From Variovorax sp. YR216 (GTDB lineage: Bacteria > Pseudomonadota > Gammaproteobacteria > Burkholderiales > Burkholderiaceae_C): 64,000 nucleotides of DNA. The stretch covers positions 124,001-188,000 of the forward strand of contig NZ_FNRO01000003.1 in assembly GCF_900107745.1 (NCBI RefSeq), written 5' to 3'. The notes beneath the pieces were generated by a model, which made no database searches, was not told where the DNA came from, and saw only the letters and a program-made list of their open reading frames with translations. The position numbers and the translations under genes are program-made. Of the stretch, positions 56,123-64,000 are shown piece after piece. Within the stretch, counting starts at the first letter, position 1. Every line of letters begins with the position of its first letter.

Positions 56123-57280
56123 ATGAAGACCAAGGGCGACCAGCAACTGGTCAGGCGCATCAACCGCAGCGTGCTGCTGCGCCTGGTGCGCGCGCAGCCG
56201 GGGCTTTCTCGCGCGCGGCTTGCCGCGGAAAGCGGGCTCACCAAGTCCACCGTGAGCCTGCTGGTGCGCGAGCTGCTCGACGATGGCTGGCTCGGCGAGG
56301 CGGGTGTCTCGGTCGGCGACGGCATGGGGCGGCCTTCGACGCCGCTGCACATCAACGTCGGCGTGCGCGCGCTGGTCGGCGTGGAGATCGCGATCGAGGT
56401 GGTGCGCGTGGTGTGCGTCTCGCTGCAGGGCGACGTGTTGCATTCCGATGCGAAACCGCTCGCCGACCACACGCCTGCGGTGGTGTGCGCGCAGGTGGCC
56501 CGCATGGTCGCGGCCGCTCATCGTCATCTGCTCGCGTCGGGTCTGCGGCTGTCGGGCATCGGCGTCGGCGTGCCGGGCGCGGTGCACGATGCGACCGGCG
56601 TGGTGCGCTTCGCGCCGAACCTCGGCTGGCGCGACGTCGACCTGCTGCCGCGGCTCGCGCGCGCGCTCGCACGCGAACAGGTCCCGGACGTGGCGGTGCA
56701 GTTGCAGAACGATGCCGATGCGGCAGTGCTGGGCGAGTTCGAATTCTCGGACGGCGAGGGCGAGGATCCCTTGATCTTCGTGAGCTGCGACGTCGGTGTC
56801 GGCGCCGGCATCGTGCTCAACGACCGGCTCTTCATCGGCGCGCAAGGCATGGCCGGCGAGATCGGCCACACCGTCTTGCAGATCGACGGTCCGCGATGCT
56901 CGTGCGGTCGGCTGGGCTGCGCCGAGGCCTTCATCAGCTCGCGCGTGCTGGAGCAGCCGGGCGGCGACACGCGACGTGCCGCGCGCTACCTTGGCGTGCT
57001 GCTCCAGAACCTCTGGGTGACGTTCGAGCCGCGTGCGATCGTGGTCGGCGGCAAGTCGTGCGAGGCCCATCCGGAGTTTCTTCGTGGTGCGATCGACACC
57101 GTCGCGCGCTACGCGGAGAGCGCGGGCCTCGTGCAGCCGGTGATCCGCTCGCCGCGCTATGGCGCGTGGACGCCCGCGGTCGGCGCCGCCGCACTGGCCT
57201 TGCACGAATACCTGCGACCCTTGCGCACGGATGCGCAGGCGCGGCGCGTCCGCCCGACAGCCTCGGAATCCTTGGCCTGA
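56123..57280 (+). CDS. ROK family transcriptional regulator (XylR-like)
   Basis: A 385-residue protein with an N-terminal winged helix (INRSVLLRLVRAQPGLSRARLAAESGLTKSTVSLLVRELLDDGWLGEAG, residues 11-60) and a ROK sugar-kinase-like domain: VGVPGAVHDATGVVRFAPNLGWRDVDL, GAGIVLNDRLFIGAQGMAGEIGHTVLQIDGPRCSCGRLGCAEAFIS, which includes the zinc motif CxCGxxGCxE. Such repressors sense sugars; position behind the importer suggests control of xylF by the palindrome at 52765. Confidence 0.88.
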   Translation: MKTKGDQQLVRRINRSVLLRLVRAQPGLSRARLAAESGLTKSTVSLLVRELLDDGWLGEAGVSVGDGMGRPSTPLHINVGVRALVGVEIAIEVVRVVCVSLQGDVLHSDAKPLADHTPAVVCAQVARMVAAAHRHLLASGLRLSGIGVGVPGAVHDATGVVRFAPNLGWRDVDLLPRLARALAREQVPDVAVQLQNDADAAVLGEFEFSDGEGEDPLIFVSCDVGVGAGIVLNDRLFIGAQGMAGEIGHTVLQIDGPRCSCGRLGCAEAFISSRVLEQPGGDTRRAARYLGVLLQNLWVTFEPRAIVVGGKSCEAHPEFLRGAIDTVARYAESAGLVQPVIRSPRYGAWTPAVGAAALALHEYLRPLRTDAQARRVRPTASESLA

Positions 57281-57285
57281 GGCCG

Positions 57286-58509
57286 TCAGCCCGCGTCGCG
57301 TTCGCGCAGGCTCTTGAGATGTCGATACAGCGTGCCGCGCGACACGCGCAACTGGCGCGCGGCATGCGAGATGTTGCCGCCATGAAGGGCCAGCGTGTCT
57401 TCGATCAGTTTGCGGCTGTGTCCGCGCAGCGTGCCGTCTGCGTCGTGCGCCGACGGCGACGCATCGACCACCTGCTGCGGCGTGGTGTCCACCGCTTCGG
57501 CCTTCTCTTCCGGCAAGGCCATGGCGACCGCATGCCCGAAGTCCACGCCGTCGTGCCCCTGCAGTTGCGCCTGCAACCAGACGCCGAGCCCGCTGGCAAG
57601 CCGCACGGGCTGCGCCGCTTCCCTGCGTGTCAGTCGCAGCAGCGCAGCGAGGTCGAGGCCGAACAGCATCTCGACATCGCACGGCCCCGCCTCGGGGACT
57701 CCACCGATCAGGCGCGCCCCTGCCCCGTTGAGCCACGCCACGGTGCCGTCCGGCGCAATGCCGGCGAGCGCCTCGAGCGGCGTGCCGAGCAGGGCGGGAC
57801 TGGCCTGAAAGTGCAGCACCAGCCGGTCCTGCGACTGCGCGAGCATCAACCGGTTCTCGATCGTGGTGGCATACAGCGCGACCATCGATGCCGCATCGAA
57901 TCCGAAGCGGCGCGCTTCCACCGTGAGATCGAGCACGCCCGCAAGCTGCCCGTGCACGTCGCGGATCGGCGCGGCCGCGCATTGCATTTGGCGCAGGTAC
58001 TCGAAGTAGTGCTCGGCGCCGTCGACGGTGCAGGCCTGGCCGGTGGTCGCGACGATGCCGGGCGCGGTGGTGCCCACCACGCTTTCGGCGATGTTCACGC
58101 CGATGCGCGCGGTCTTGCGCAGGATCGGCTGTTCCGCTGTCCCCGGATGCTGCGTGACATGGACGATCACGCCGTGCCCGTCGGTCAGCAGCACGCGGCA
58201 GTCGGTGCCGGCGAGCGAGCTTTCCATGCCGACCAGTTCCTGTCGCGCGGCGTCGAGCAGTTCGCGGTTGCGGCCCATCGTGGCGTGCAGCCGGCTCGGC
58301 GTCACCGCATCGAAGGCGATCACGCGCTGCCGGTTGGCGTGGATGCGGGTGCAGCGCATCCACGACTGGATGACGGCTTCGCCGACGAGCCCGGAAGGCC
58401 GCACGCCCTCCTCGAAGAACTGCTGCCGCGCCAGTGCCACGCGCTCCGCGGGCGACCTTGCGAAAAGCTGCCGGGGACCACCCGCCGGATTGAGCGTCGA
58501 CAAGGGCAC
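57286..58509 (-). CDS. GAF-Fis HTH regulator lacking an AAA+ domain (AcoR-like)
   Basis: The 407-residue protein has the AcoR N-terminal helix (SPAERVALARQQFFEEG), a GAF domain (ADCRVLLTDGHGVIVHVTQHPGT ... RIGVNIAESVVGTTAPGIVATTGQACTVDGAEHYFEYLRQMQCAAAPIRDVHGQLAGVLDLTVEA), a PAS-like segment (LEALAGIAPDGTVAWLNGAGARLIG) and a Fis-type HTH (TLALHGGNISHAARQLRVSRGTLYRHLKSL). No GAFTGA or Walker motifs are present, so it cannot act as a sigma-54 ATPase. Start is GTG 58509, 6 nt after GGAGAC. Divergent from the PQQ dehydrogenase. Confidence 0.85.
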   Translation of the reverse strand: MPLSTLNPAGGPRQLFARSPAERVALARQQFFEEGVRPSGLVGEAVIQSWMRCTRIHANRQRVIAFDAVTPSRLHATMGRNRELLDAARQELVGMESSLAGTDCRVLLTDGHGVIVHVTQHPGTAEQPILRKTARIGVNIAESVVGTTAPGIVATTGQACTVDGAEHYFEYLRQMQCAAAPIRDVHGQLAGVLDLTVEARRFGFDAASMVALYATTIENRLMLAQSQDRLVLHFQASPALLGTPLEALAGIAPDGTVAWLNGAGARLIGGVPEAGPCDVEMLFGLDLAALLRLTRREAAQPVRLASGLGVWLQAQLQGHDGVDFGHAVAMALPEEKAEAVDTTPQQVVDASPSAHDADGTLRGHSRKLIEDTLALHGGNISHAARQLRVSRGTLYRHLKSLRERDAG

Positions 58510-58542
58510 TTCCGTCTCCAGAGTGGGGAAAGACGTCGAATC

Positions 58543-58559
58543 TGTTCCGCAATGGAACA
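58543..58559. promoter_or_regulatory. Palindrome TGTTCC-N5-GGAACA between the GAF-Fis and PQQ-ADH genes
   Basis: Six-base arms with a 5-nt centre, 34 nt before the regulator start and about 80 nt before the dehydrogenase start. It is the only clear dyad in the divergent region and a candidate site for the GAF-Fis protein. Confidence 0.5.
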
Positions 58560-58639
58560 CTGAGGGTCTAGGGAAATCCCGAAGATGAACAAAGTGCCCG
58601 GGCGGACCATCCTTCGGCCACAACGAAGGAGACGACACG

Positions 58640-60748
58640 ATGACCAAGACGTACGCCGCGCTGGCGCTGGGCGCGTTGCTGTGCCTGGGCGCTGCCACCG
58701 CCGTGGCCCAGCCCGCGAAGGGCTCGCCCGAGCACATCAAGGCCGCGACGCAGAAGGTGGATGGGGGCTTCATCCGCGCCAACGCGGCCAGGACGCCTGA
58801 CTGGCCGAGCTATGGCCTGGACTATGCGGAGACGCGATTCAGCAAGCTCGACCAGGTCAACGCGGCCAACGTGAAGGACCTCGGGCTCGTGTGGTCGTAC
58901 GACCTGCAATCGACGCGCGGCGTCGAGGCCACGCCGCTGGTGGTGGACGGCATCATGTACGTCACCGCCTCGTGGAGCGTGGTGCATGCGATCGACGCGC
59001 GCACCGGCAAGGCGCTCTGGACCTTCGATCCGAAGGTCGATCGCGCCAAGGGCTTCAAGGGCTGCTGCGACGTGGTCAACCGCGGGGTGGCGATCTACCA
59101 GGGCAAGGTGTATGTCGGCGCCTATGACGGCCGCCTCATCGCGCTCGATGCCGCCAGCGGCAAGGTCGTCTGGGAGAAGGACACGCTCATCGATCACGCG
59201 CGCTCCTACACCATCACCGGCGCGCCGCGCGTGTTCAAGGGCAAGGTCGTCATCGGCAACGGCGGCGCCGAGTACGGCGTGCGCGGCTACGTCACCGCCT
59301 ACGACGCTGCGACCGGCGAGCAGAAATGGCGCTGGTTCACTGTGCCGGGCGATCCATCCAAGCCCTTCGAGGACGCCTCGATGGCCAAGGCCGCGAAGAC
59401 CTGGGACCCGAGCAACAAGTACTGGGTTTCGGGCGGCGGAGGCACCCCATGGGACACCTTCGCCTTCGACCCCGAACTCAACCTGATGTATGTCGGGACC
59501 GGCAACGGATCCCCATGGGCGCGCAGCCAGCGCAGTCCAAAGGGCGGCGACAACCTGTATCTCGCATCGATCGTCGCGCTCAACCCCGACACCGGCAAGT
59601 ACGTCTGGCACTACCAGGAGACGCCCGGCGACAACTGGGACTACACATCGACCCAGCCGATGATCCTGGCCGACCTCAAGATCGACGGCAAGCCGCGCAA
59701 GGTGATCCTGCATGCGCCGAAGAATGGCTTCTTCTTCGTCATCGATCGCACCAACGGCAAGTTCATCTCGGCGAAGAACTTCGTGGAGGTGAACTGGGCG
59801 ACCGGCTATGACAAGAACGGCCGGCCGATCGAGGTGGCCGCCGCGCGCGACGGCACCAAGCCGAACGACAGCATTCCGGGCCCGTTCGGGGCGCACAACT
59901 GGCATCCCATGTCGTTCAACCCGCAGACGGGGCTGGCCTACCTTCCGGCGCAGCATGTGCCGCTGAACCTGATGGACGACAAGGACTGGAAGTTCAACGA
60001 GAACGCGCCGGGCCGGCCGCATTCGGCGTTGGGCTGGAACACCGCCAAGTTCGCCAATGCCGAACCCCCTGCGAGCAAGCCGATGGGCCGGCTGGTCGCG
60101 TGGGACCCGATCGCGCAGAAGGAGGTCTGGGGTGTCGAGCATGTCTCGCCGTGGAACGGCGGCACGCTCACCACTGCCGGCAACCTCGTGTTCCAGGGCA
60201 CGGCGGACGGCCGCATGGTGGCCTACAACGCCAAGACCGGCGACAAGCTCTGGGAAACGCCCACCGGCACCGGCGTCGTCGCTGCGCCTGCCACCTACAT
60301 GGTCGACGGCAAGCAGTACGTCTCGGTCGCGGTCGGCTGGGGCGGTGTCTACGGCCTCGCGCAGCGCGCCACCGAGCGGCAGGGTCCGGGCACGGTCTAC
60401 ACCTTCGCCATCGGCGGCAACGCGCCGAAACCGCAGTTCGTGGAGTACCGCATGGGCAAGCTGCTGCAGGGCGTGAAGTACGACCCGGCGAAAGCCGAGG
60501 CCGGCACGATGCTCTATGTGAGCAACTGCGTCTTCTGCCACGGCGTGCCCGGCGTCGACCGCGGCGGCAACATCCCGAACCTCGGCTACATGGACCCGGC
60601 TTTCATCGAGAACCTCGACAAGTTCATCTTCAAGGGCCCGGCGATGGAGCGCGGCATGCCGGACTTCACCGGCAAGCTGACGCAGGAGGACGTTGACAAG
60701 CTGAAGGCCTTCATCCAGGGAACCGCTGATGCCATACGCCCGAAGTAG
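58640..60748 (+). CDS. PQQ-dependent quinohaemoprotein alcohol dehydrogenase
   Basis: A 702-residue periplasmic enzyme with signal MTKTYAALALGALLCLGAATAVAQ, an eight-bladed propeller and a C-terminal cytochrome c domain. The adjacent cysteines (Cys142-Cys143 in KGCCDVV) cap PQQ; catalytic Asp334 is in NWDYTST, and the residue two further on is Thr, not the Asp of lanthanide enzymes, so Ca2+ is expected. Haem is bound at Cys630-x-x-Cys633-His634 (NCVFCHG). It oxidises primary alcohols. AAGGAGAC precedes the ATG. PQQ synthesis genes are not in the window. Confidence 0.95.
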   Translation: MTKTYAALALGALLCLGAATAVAQPAKGSPEHIKAATQKVDGGFIRANAARTPDWPSYGLDYAETRFSKLDQVNAANVKDLGLVWSYDLQSTRGVEATPLVVDGIMYVTASWSVVHAIDARTGKALWTFDPKVDRAKGFKGCCDVVNRGVAIYQGKVYVGAYDGRLIALDAASGKVVWEKDTLIDHARSYTITGAPRVFKGKVVIGNGGAEYGVRGYVTAYDAATGEQKWRWFTVPGDPSKPFEDASMAKAAKTWDPSNKYWVSGGGGTPWDTFAFDPELNLMYVGTGNGSPWARSQRSPKGGDNLYLASIVALNPDTGKYVWHYQETPGDNWDYTSTQPMILADLKIDGKPRKVILHAPKNGFFFVIDRTNGKFISAKNFVEVNWATGYDKNGRPIEVAAARDGTKPNDSIPGPFGAHNWHPMSFNPQTGLAYLPAQHVPLNLMDDKDWKFNENAPGRPHSALGWNTAKFANAEPPASKPMGRLVAWDPIAQKEVWGVEHVSPWNGGTLTTAGNLVFQGTADGRMVAYNAKTGDKLWETPTGTGVVAAPATYMVDGKQYVSVAVGWGGVYGLAQRATERQGPGTVYTFAIGGNAPKPQFVEYRMGKLLQGVKYDPAKAEAGTMLYVSNCVFCHGVPGVDRGGNIPNLGYMDPAFIENLDKFIFKGPAMERGMPDFTGKLTQEDVDKLKAFIQGTADAIRPK

Positions 60749-60764
60749 GCGTCGGCCCAAATAG

Positions 60765-60794
60765 AAAAGGCCCCGCGAGGGGCCTTTTCTTGTT
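60765..60794 (+). terminator. Intrinsic terminator after the PQQ dehydrogenase gene
   Basis: AAAAGGCCCC and GGGGCCTTTT (60765-60774, 60779-60788) form a 10-bp stem with loop GCGA, followed by CTTGTT. The A and T runs on the two sides make it usable in both directions. Confidence 0.85.
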
Positions 60795-60802
60795 CGCGAA
60801 AC

Positions 60803-60887
60803 CCCGCGGAACCGGCTCCGCCGGGCCGCCGGGGTTGCCCCCTGGAAGGGGGTGCCCGAGCTACACGAAGTGAGCGAGGCTGGGGGT
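60803..60887 (-). repeat. Two-hairpin intergenic repeat, copy F
   Basis: Inverse-orientation copy: CCCGCGGAACCGGCTCCGCC, CCCCCTGGAAGGGGG and GAAGTGAGCGAGGCTGGGGG. It lies between the terminator of the dehydrogenase gene and the end of the convergent Bug gene. Confidence 0.8.
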
Positions 60888-60891
60888 GAGC

Positions 60892-61869
60892 TCAATCAGC
60901 GTAGACGCCAGCGGCCTTGATGATCGGGCTCCATTTGGCGATTTCCGCCGCCACGAACTTCTTGTGGCCTTCGGGTTCGATGCGGCCGTCGCTCGCCACC
61001 ACGGCGCCGAGGCCTTCCTGCTTCCGGATGAATTCAGGATCCTTCAGGGCCGCCTTCAGCGCTTCGTTGAGCTTCTTGGCGATCGCCGGCGGCGTGCCCT
61101 TCGGCGCATAGAGTCCATGCCAGATCGTGACCTGGAAGTCCTTCAGGCCTGCTTCCTGCAAAGTGGGAAGGTCCTTCAGCAGCGGGGTGGTGAGCCGCTT
61201 GGAGGTGGTCACCGCGAAGGCCTTCACCTTCTTGGCTTCGATCTGCGGCGAGGTGTTCGTGGTCTGGTCGCACAAGAGGTCGATCTGGCCGCCCATCAGG
61301 TCGGTGATCGCCGGCGCGGTGCCCTTGTATGGCACGGGCGTCATCTCGGTCTTGGTGGCGCTCTGGAAGAGCAGGCCGCACAGGTGCGAAGCCGAGCCCA
61401 CGCCTGCGTTGCCGAGGTTGATCTTGCCCTTGTGGGCCGCGATCCAGGCGGTGAGTTCCTTGTAGTTGTTCGCCTCCATCGTGGGCCGCGAGATCAGCGT
61501 CATCGGCACGTCGTTCACGATGCCGAGGTATTCGAAGTCGGTCTCGACCTTGAAGGGCACGTTGCGCACCAGCGTCGGGATCGTCGACATGCCGATATGG
61601 TTGAGAAGCAGCGTGTAGCCGTCCGGCGTCGCGCGCGCCACCTTGGCCGCGCCGATCGAGCTGCCGGCGCCCGGCACGTTGTCGACCACGATGGTGGCGC
61701 CGCCCAGCGGCTTGCGCAGCGCTTCGGCGAGATCGCGGGCCACGCGGTCGGTGGGGCCGCCGGCGGCGAACGGCACCACCATGGTGATGGTCTTGGAGCC
61801 GGGAAAGTCCTGGGCGTGGACGCCTGCAACGACCGCGGCGATCGCGGTGAAGGCGAGCAATTTCTTCAT
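60892..61869 (-). CDS. Bug/TctC-family tripartite tricarboxylate transporter receptor
   Basis: A 325-residue periplasmic receptor with signal MKKLLAFTAIAAVVAGVHAQ, ITMVVPFAAGGPTDRVARDLAEALRKPLGGATIVVDNVPGAGSSIGAAKVARA, PVPYKGTAPAITDLMGGQIDLLCDQTTNTSP and HGLYAPKGTPPAIAKKLNEALKAAL. A GGAGAG lies before the ATG at 61869, so in-frame codons up to 61929 are not needed. The ligand is unknown and no TctAB is adjacent. Confidence 0.92.
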   Translation of the reverse strand: MKKLLAFTAIAAVVAGVHAQDFPGSKTITMVVPFAAGGPTDRVARDLAEALRKPLGGATIVVDNVPGAGSSIGAAKVARATPDGYTLLLNHIGMSTIPTLVRNVPFKVETDFEYLGIVNDVPMTLISRPTMEANNYKELTAWIAAHKGKINLGNAGVGSASHLCGLLFQSATKTEMTPVPYKGTAPAITDLMGGQIDLLCDQTTNTSPQIEAKKVKAFAVTTSKRLTTPLLKDLPTLQEAGLKDFQVTIWHGLYAPKGTPPAIAKKLNEALKAALKDPEFIRKQEGLGAVVASDGRIEPEGHKKFVAAEIAKWSPIIKAAGVYAD

Positions 61870-61968
61870 AGTCTCTCCGAGTACGAATGGAGTGGGCAAT
61901 TGGACCGGCGATCTTATCGGCTGACCCATCGCTGACTCATCCCGGTATCCCCCTAGGGGACAGCAGGG

Positions 61969-63297
61969 TCACTCGCCCTTGAGGATGGATTCGCCCCGCA
62001 GCGGGCCCATGTCGCGGATGTTGAAGCGGTGCCGCTTCCAGCCCCCGATCGTGCGCCGCCAGTTGATGACCGAGATGAAGTAGTACAGCACCTTGAACAT
62101 GAACAGCGACCGCCGGTAGGACGGCCCGTGGTGGATGTCGGCGGCCAGCAGCGACATCAGTCCCTGCTTGGCCTTGAAGAGATTGTTCGGGTGCATGAAC
62201 ATGTCGCGGATCGTCGGGTTGGTCACCCGGTAGATGAACCACGAATAGTCGCGCGGCCCGACGCGCATGCGCTTCTCGAGCGCCTTGCGCGCAGCGGGCA
62301 GATCGGCGGGGCGGTCGAGCGCGGTTTCCACCAGTCTGGCGCCGTCGAACGCGCTCTGCATCGCGAGGAACACGCCCGAGGAGAACATCGGGTCGATGAA
62401 GGTGAAGGCGTCGCCCACCATCAGGTAGCGCTCGCCGGTGGCGTGCGTGCTGCTGTACGAGAAATTGCCGGTGGCGTGCACCATGTCGTCCACCAGCGTG
62501 GCGTCCTTCAGCCGGTCGTGCAGTTCGGGGCACATCGCGATGGTGTCGAAGAAGTAGTCCTTCAGCGGCTTGTCGCGCGCCTTCAGGTAGTAGGCCCAGC
62601 ACACCGCGCCCACGCTGGTGGTGCCGTCGGCCAGCGGGATGAACCAGAACCAGCCGTGCTCGAACCAGCAGATGCTGATGTTGCCTTCGCGCTTGCCTTC
62701 GAGCCGGCGCGCGTTGCGGAAGTGGCCGAACAGCGCGGTGCTGTTGTGGTCGGGGTTCTTCTGCTTGCTCTTGAGCTTGTTGGCGAGGACCGTGTCCCGC
62801 CCGCTCGCATCGACCACGAAACGCGTGCGCCAGGTGCGACGGGTGCCGTCTTCGAGCGTGGCCTGCACCGTCGCGCCTGCATCGTCGAAATCCACCTGCC
62901 GGACGCGGGCGCCCTCGAGCGTCACCGCGCCCTGTCTGGCCGCATTGCGGAAGAGCAATTCGTCGAGTTCCGAGCGTCGCACCTGCCAGGCCGAATCCTT
63001 GCGCGGGTTCCAGCCCTCGGAGAAGTCGACATAGCTGCGGTAGTCGAGATCCGGCGGCACGAACTCGATGCCGAACTTTGGCATGCCGATCCGGTCGACT
63101 TCCTCGCGCACGCCGAGCTTCTCGAAGAGGTCCACGTTGCCCGGCAGCAGCGATTCGCCGATGTGGAACCGCGGGTGATGGTCTTTCTCGAGCATCACGA
63201 CGCGGCGGCCCTGCCGCGCGAGCAGCGTGGACACCGTCGAGCCCGCGGGGCCTCCGCCGATCACGAGCACGTCGCAGTCTTGCCGGCTTGCTTCCAT
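61969..63297 (-). CDS. Flavin-dependent halogenase-like FAD oxidoreductase
   Basis: A 442-residue flavoprotein: VLVIGGGPAGSTVSTLLARQGRRVVMLEKDHHPRFHIGESLLP (GxGxxG and the HIGESLLP loop), RFVVDASGRDT, GWFWFIPLADGTTSVGAVCW and YLMVGDAFTFIDPMFSSGVFLAMQSA. The WFWFIP segment echoes the WxWxIP motif of flavin halogenases (CmlS/PltA branch), but without a carrier-protein or substrate gene nearby halogenation is only a possibility; many such proteins are unassigned. Divergent from the Sir2 gene. Confidence 0.75.
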   Translation of the reverse strand: MEASRQDCDVLVIGGGPAGSTVSTLLARQGRRVVMLEKDHHPRFHIGESLLPGNVDLFEKLGVREEVDRIGMPKFGIEFVPPDLDYRSYVDFSEGWNPRKDSAWQVRRSELDELLFRNAARQGAVTLEGARVRQVDFDDAGATVQATLEDGTRRTWRTRFVVDASGRDTVLANKLKSKQKNPDHNSTALFGHFRNARRLEGKREGNISICWFEHGWFWFIPLADGTTSVGAVCWAYYLKARDKPLKDYFFDTIAMCPELHDRLKDATLVDDMVHATGNFSYSSTHATGERYLMVGDAFTFIDPMFSSGVFLAMQSAFDGARLVETALDRPADLPAARKALEKRMRVGPRDYSWFIYRVTNPTIRDMFMHPNNLFKAKQGLMSLLAADIHHGPSYRRSLFMFKVLYYFISVINWRRTIGGWKRHRFNIRDMGPLRGESILKGE

Positions 63298-63426
63298 GGT
63301 CTTCCCAGTCTTTCTTGAATTGCAGTTGAGCGATTGAAATGGCGCGCAGAGCCTCGCATTTTCGGCCCATCGACCGCGCGCGCCGCGTGCAAGAATCACT
63401 GCCCCGTCGAATGCCCCGATCGATCG

Positions 63427-64000
63427 ATGACCGAAAGCCGTGAACCCCTAGCGACCGCCATCGAGTTGCTGTGCGAGGCCCGGCGCATCGTCGTCTTCTC
63501 GGGCGCGGGGCTGTCGAAGGCCTCGGGCATCCCCACCTACCGCGATGCGGATGGCCTGTGGATGAACCAGAGCGCGCTGCAGTATTCGCACGCGGACGAT
63601 CTCCAGCGCGATCCCGCGGGTTTCTCCAGGTTCTGGTCGCAGCGCCTGTCCGCCGTCGAAGGCGCGCGGCCCAATCCCGGCCATCTGGCGCTGGCGCAAC
63701 TCCAGCGGCTGCGCCCGGCGACGCGCCTCGTCACGCAGAACGTCGACGGACTGCTGACCGTTGCCGGCTGCCTGGACGTGCTCGAACTCCATGGTTCGCT
63801 GCGGCGCTGGCGCTGCGACCATTGCGGCAACCGCCGCGGCCCGTGGCTGCTCAACCGCTGCAAGCGCTGCGGATCGCGCGCGCGGCCCGACGTGGTGATG
63901 TTCGGCGAAATGCTCAACGAGGGCGTGCTGCTCGATGCGCGCACGGCCGCGCAGGAGTGCGATGTCTTCATCGTGGTCGGCAGCACCGCGGTCGTCTATC
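63427..64000 (+). CDS. Sir2 family NAD-dependent deacylase (partial)
   Basis: The first 191 residues before the window edge. The NAD-binding FSGAGLSKASGIPTYRDADG, TQNVDGLL, the catalytic His in LELHGSLRRWRC, zinc site CDHC ... CKRC, and the VVMFGEMLNEG motif are all present. It removes acyl groups from lysines with NAD+. The VGSTAVVY run at the edge is the next conserved motif, so the gene should continue another 50 or so residues. Confidence 0.9.
   Translation, partial: MTESREPLATAIELLCEARRIVVFSGAGLSKASGIPTYRDADGLWMNQSALQYSHADDLQRDPAGFSRFWSQRLSAVEGARPNPGHLALAQLQRLRPATRLVTQNVDGLLTVAGCLDVLELHGSLRRWRCDHCGNRRGPWLLNRCKRCGSRARPDVVMFGEMLNEGVLLDARTAAQECDVFIVVGSTAVVY

Noticed and set aside
58560..58639. 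Sigma-54 promoter for the PQQ dehydrogenase, expected from an AcoR-like neighbour
   Set aside because: No TGGCA-N7-TTGC type match was found, and the neighbour lacks the ATPase domain needed.
58568..60895. A 775-codon minus-strand open frame opposite the PQQ dehydrogenase
   Set aside because: Artefact of high GC on the antisense strand; the plus strand has all catalytic and haem residues of the enzyme.

Overview
The window is about 64 kb of GC-rich (roughly two-thirds G+C) chromosomal DNA from a betaproteobacterium, most likely Comamonadaceae and close to Variovorax. Pointers to this are three orphan Bug/TctC-type solute receptors, a PhaM-like granule protein, a CoA-dependent anthranilate-type (aminobenzoyl-CoA) cluster, a PQQ alcohol dehydrogenase, and at least six copies of an approximately 85-90 bp two-hairpin repeat sitting at the ends of transcription units. 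This assignment is inference; there is no rRNA in the window. I see no prophage, CRISPR array or transposase gene. One short non-autonomous (MITE-like) element is present.

Layout. 1-1.5 kb: end of a flavoprotein hydroxylase, a DUF2783 protein and a Bug receptor. 1.6-7 kb: a MORN-repeat protein and a glyoxalase-fold protein (minus), then a probable copper-handling set (DUF2946 protein, TonB-dependent receptor, YcnI-PCuAC fusion). 7-9.1 kb: PhaM-like and FIST proteins. 9.1-12.3 kb: two paralogous DadA-type flavoproteins on the minus strand, each preceded by its own tandem glycine riboswitch. 12.3-16.6 kb: an HTH regulator and a probable lipid-remodelling set (CREST-family membrane hydrolase, LplT-acyltransferase fusion, PAP2 phosphatase). 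16.7-19.7 kb: a four-gene run of membrane or exported proteins of unknown role. 19.7-21.5 kb: an SDR dehydrogenase and an aldose epimerase. 21.5-24 kb: MITE-like element, tgt and queA. 24-28.8 kb: recG, oxyR, dps, ubiA. 28.8-30.9 kb: proC and a phytase-like lipoprotein.

31-40 kb is the spc and alpha ribosomal protein block: rplN-rplX-rplE-rpsN-rpsH-rplF-rplR-rpsE-rpmD-rplO-secY-infA-rpmJ-rpsM-rpsK-rpsD-rpoA-rplQ, followed by the initiator tRNA. It starts at rplN behind its own promoter, so it is detached here from rpsQ and the S10 genes. Hairpin plus U-tract structures lie between rpsK/rpsD, rpsD/rpoA and rpoA/rplQ.

40.3-47.3 kb is a minus-strand aromatic-CoA operon: FAD monooxygenase/OYE-type reductase fusion, MarR regulator, enoyl-CoA hydratase-like protein, acyl-CoA dehydrogenase, aminobenzoate-type CoA ligase and RidA. 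The adjacent genes overlap by 1-4 bases. A palindrome lies over the likely promoter. 47.3-50.1 kb: cyclopropane fatty acid synthase family protein, DUF1840 protein, Bug receptor. 50.1-52.6 kb: 2-oxoacid dehydrogenase E1 alpha and beta followed by a MarR gene. 52.8-57.3 kb: a xylose-type ABC importer (binding protein, permease, one-domain ATPase) and a ROK regulator, with a strong palindrome upstream of xylF. 57.3-60.8 kb: a GAF-Fis regulator without an AAA+ domain, divergent from a PQQ quinohaemoprotein alcohol dehydrogenase. 60.9-64 kb: a third Bug receptor, a halogenase-like flavoprotein and the start of a Sir2 deacylase.

The most unusual feature is the pair of riboswitch-dadA modules in series: one copy looks intact and carries a clear intrinsic terminator, while the second has drifted in both the RNA and the protein.
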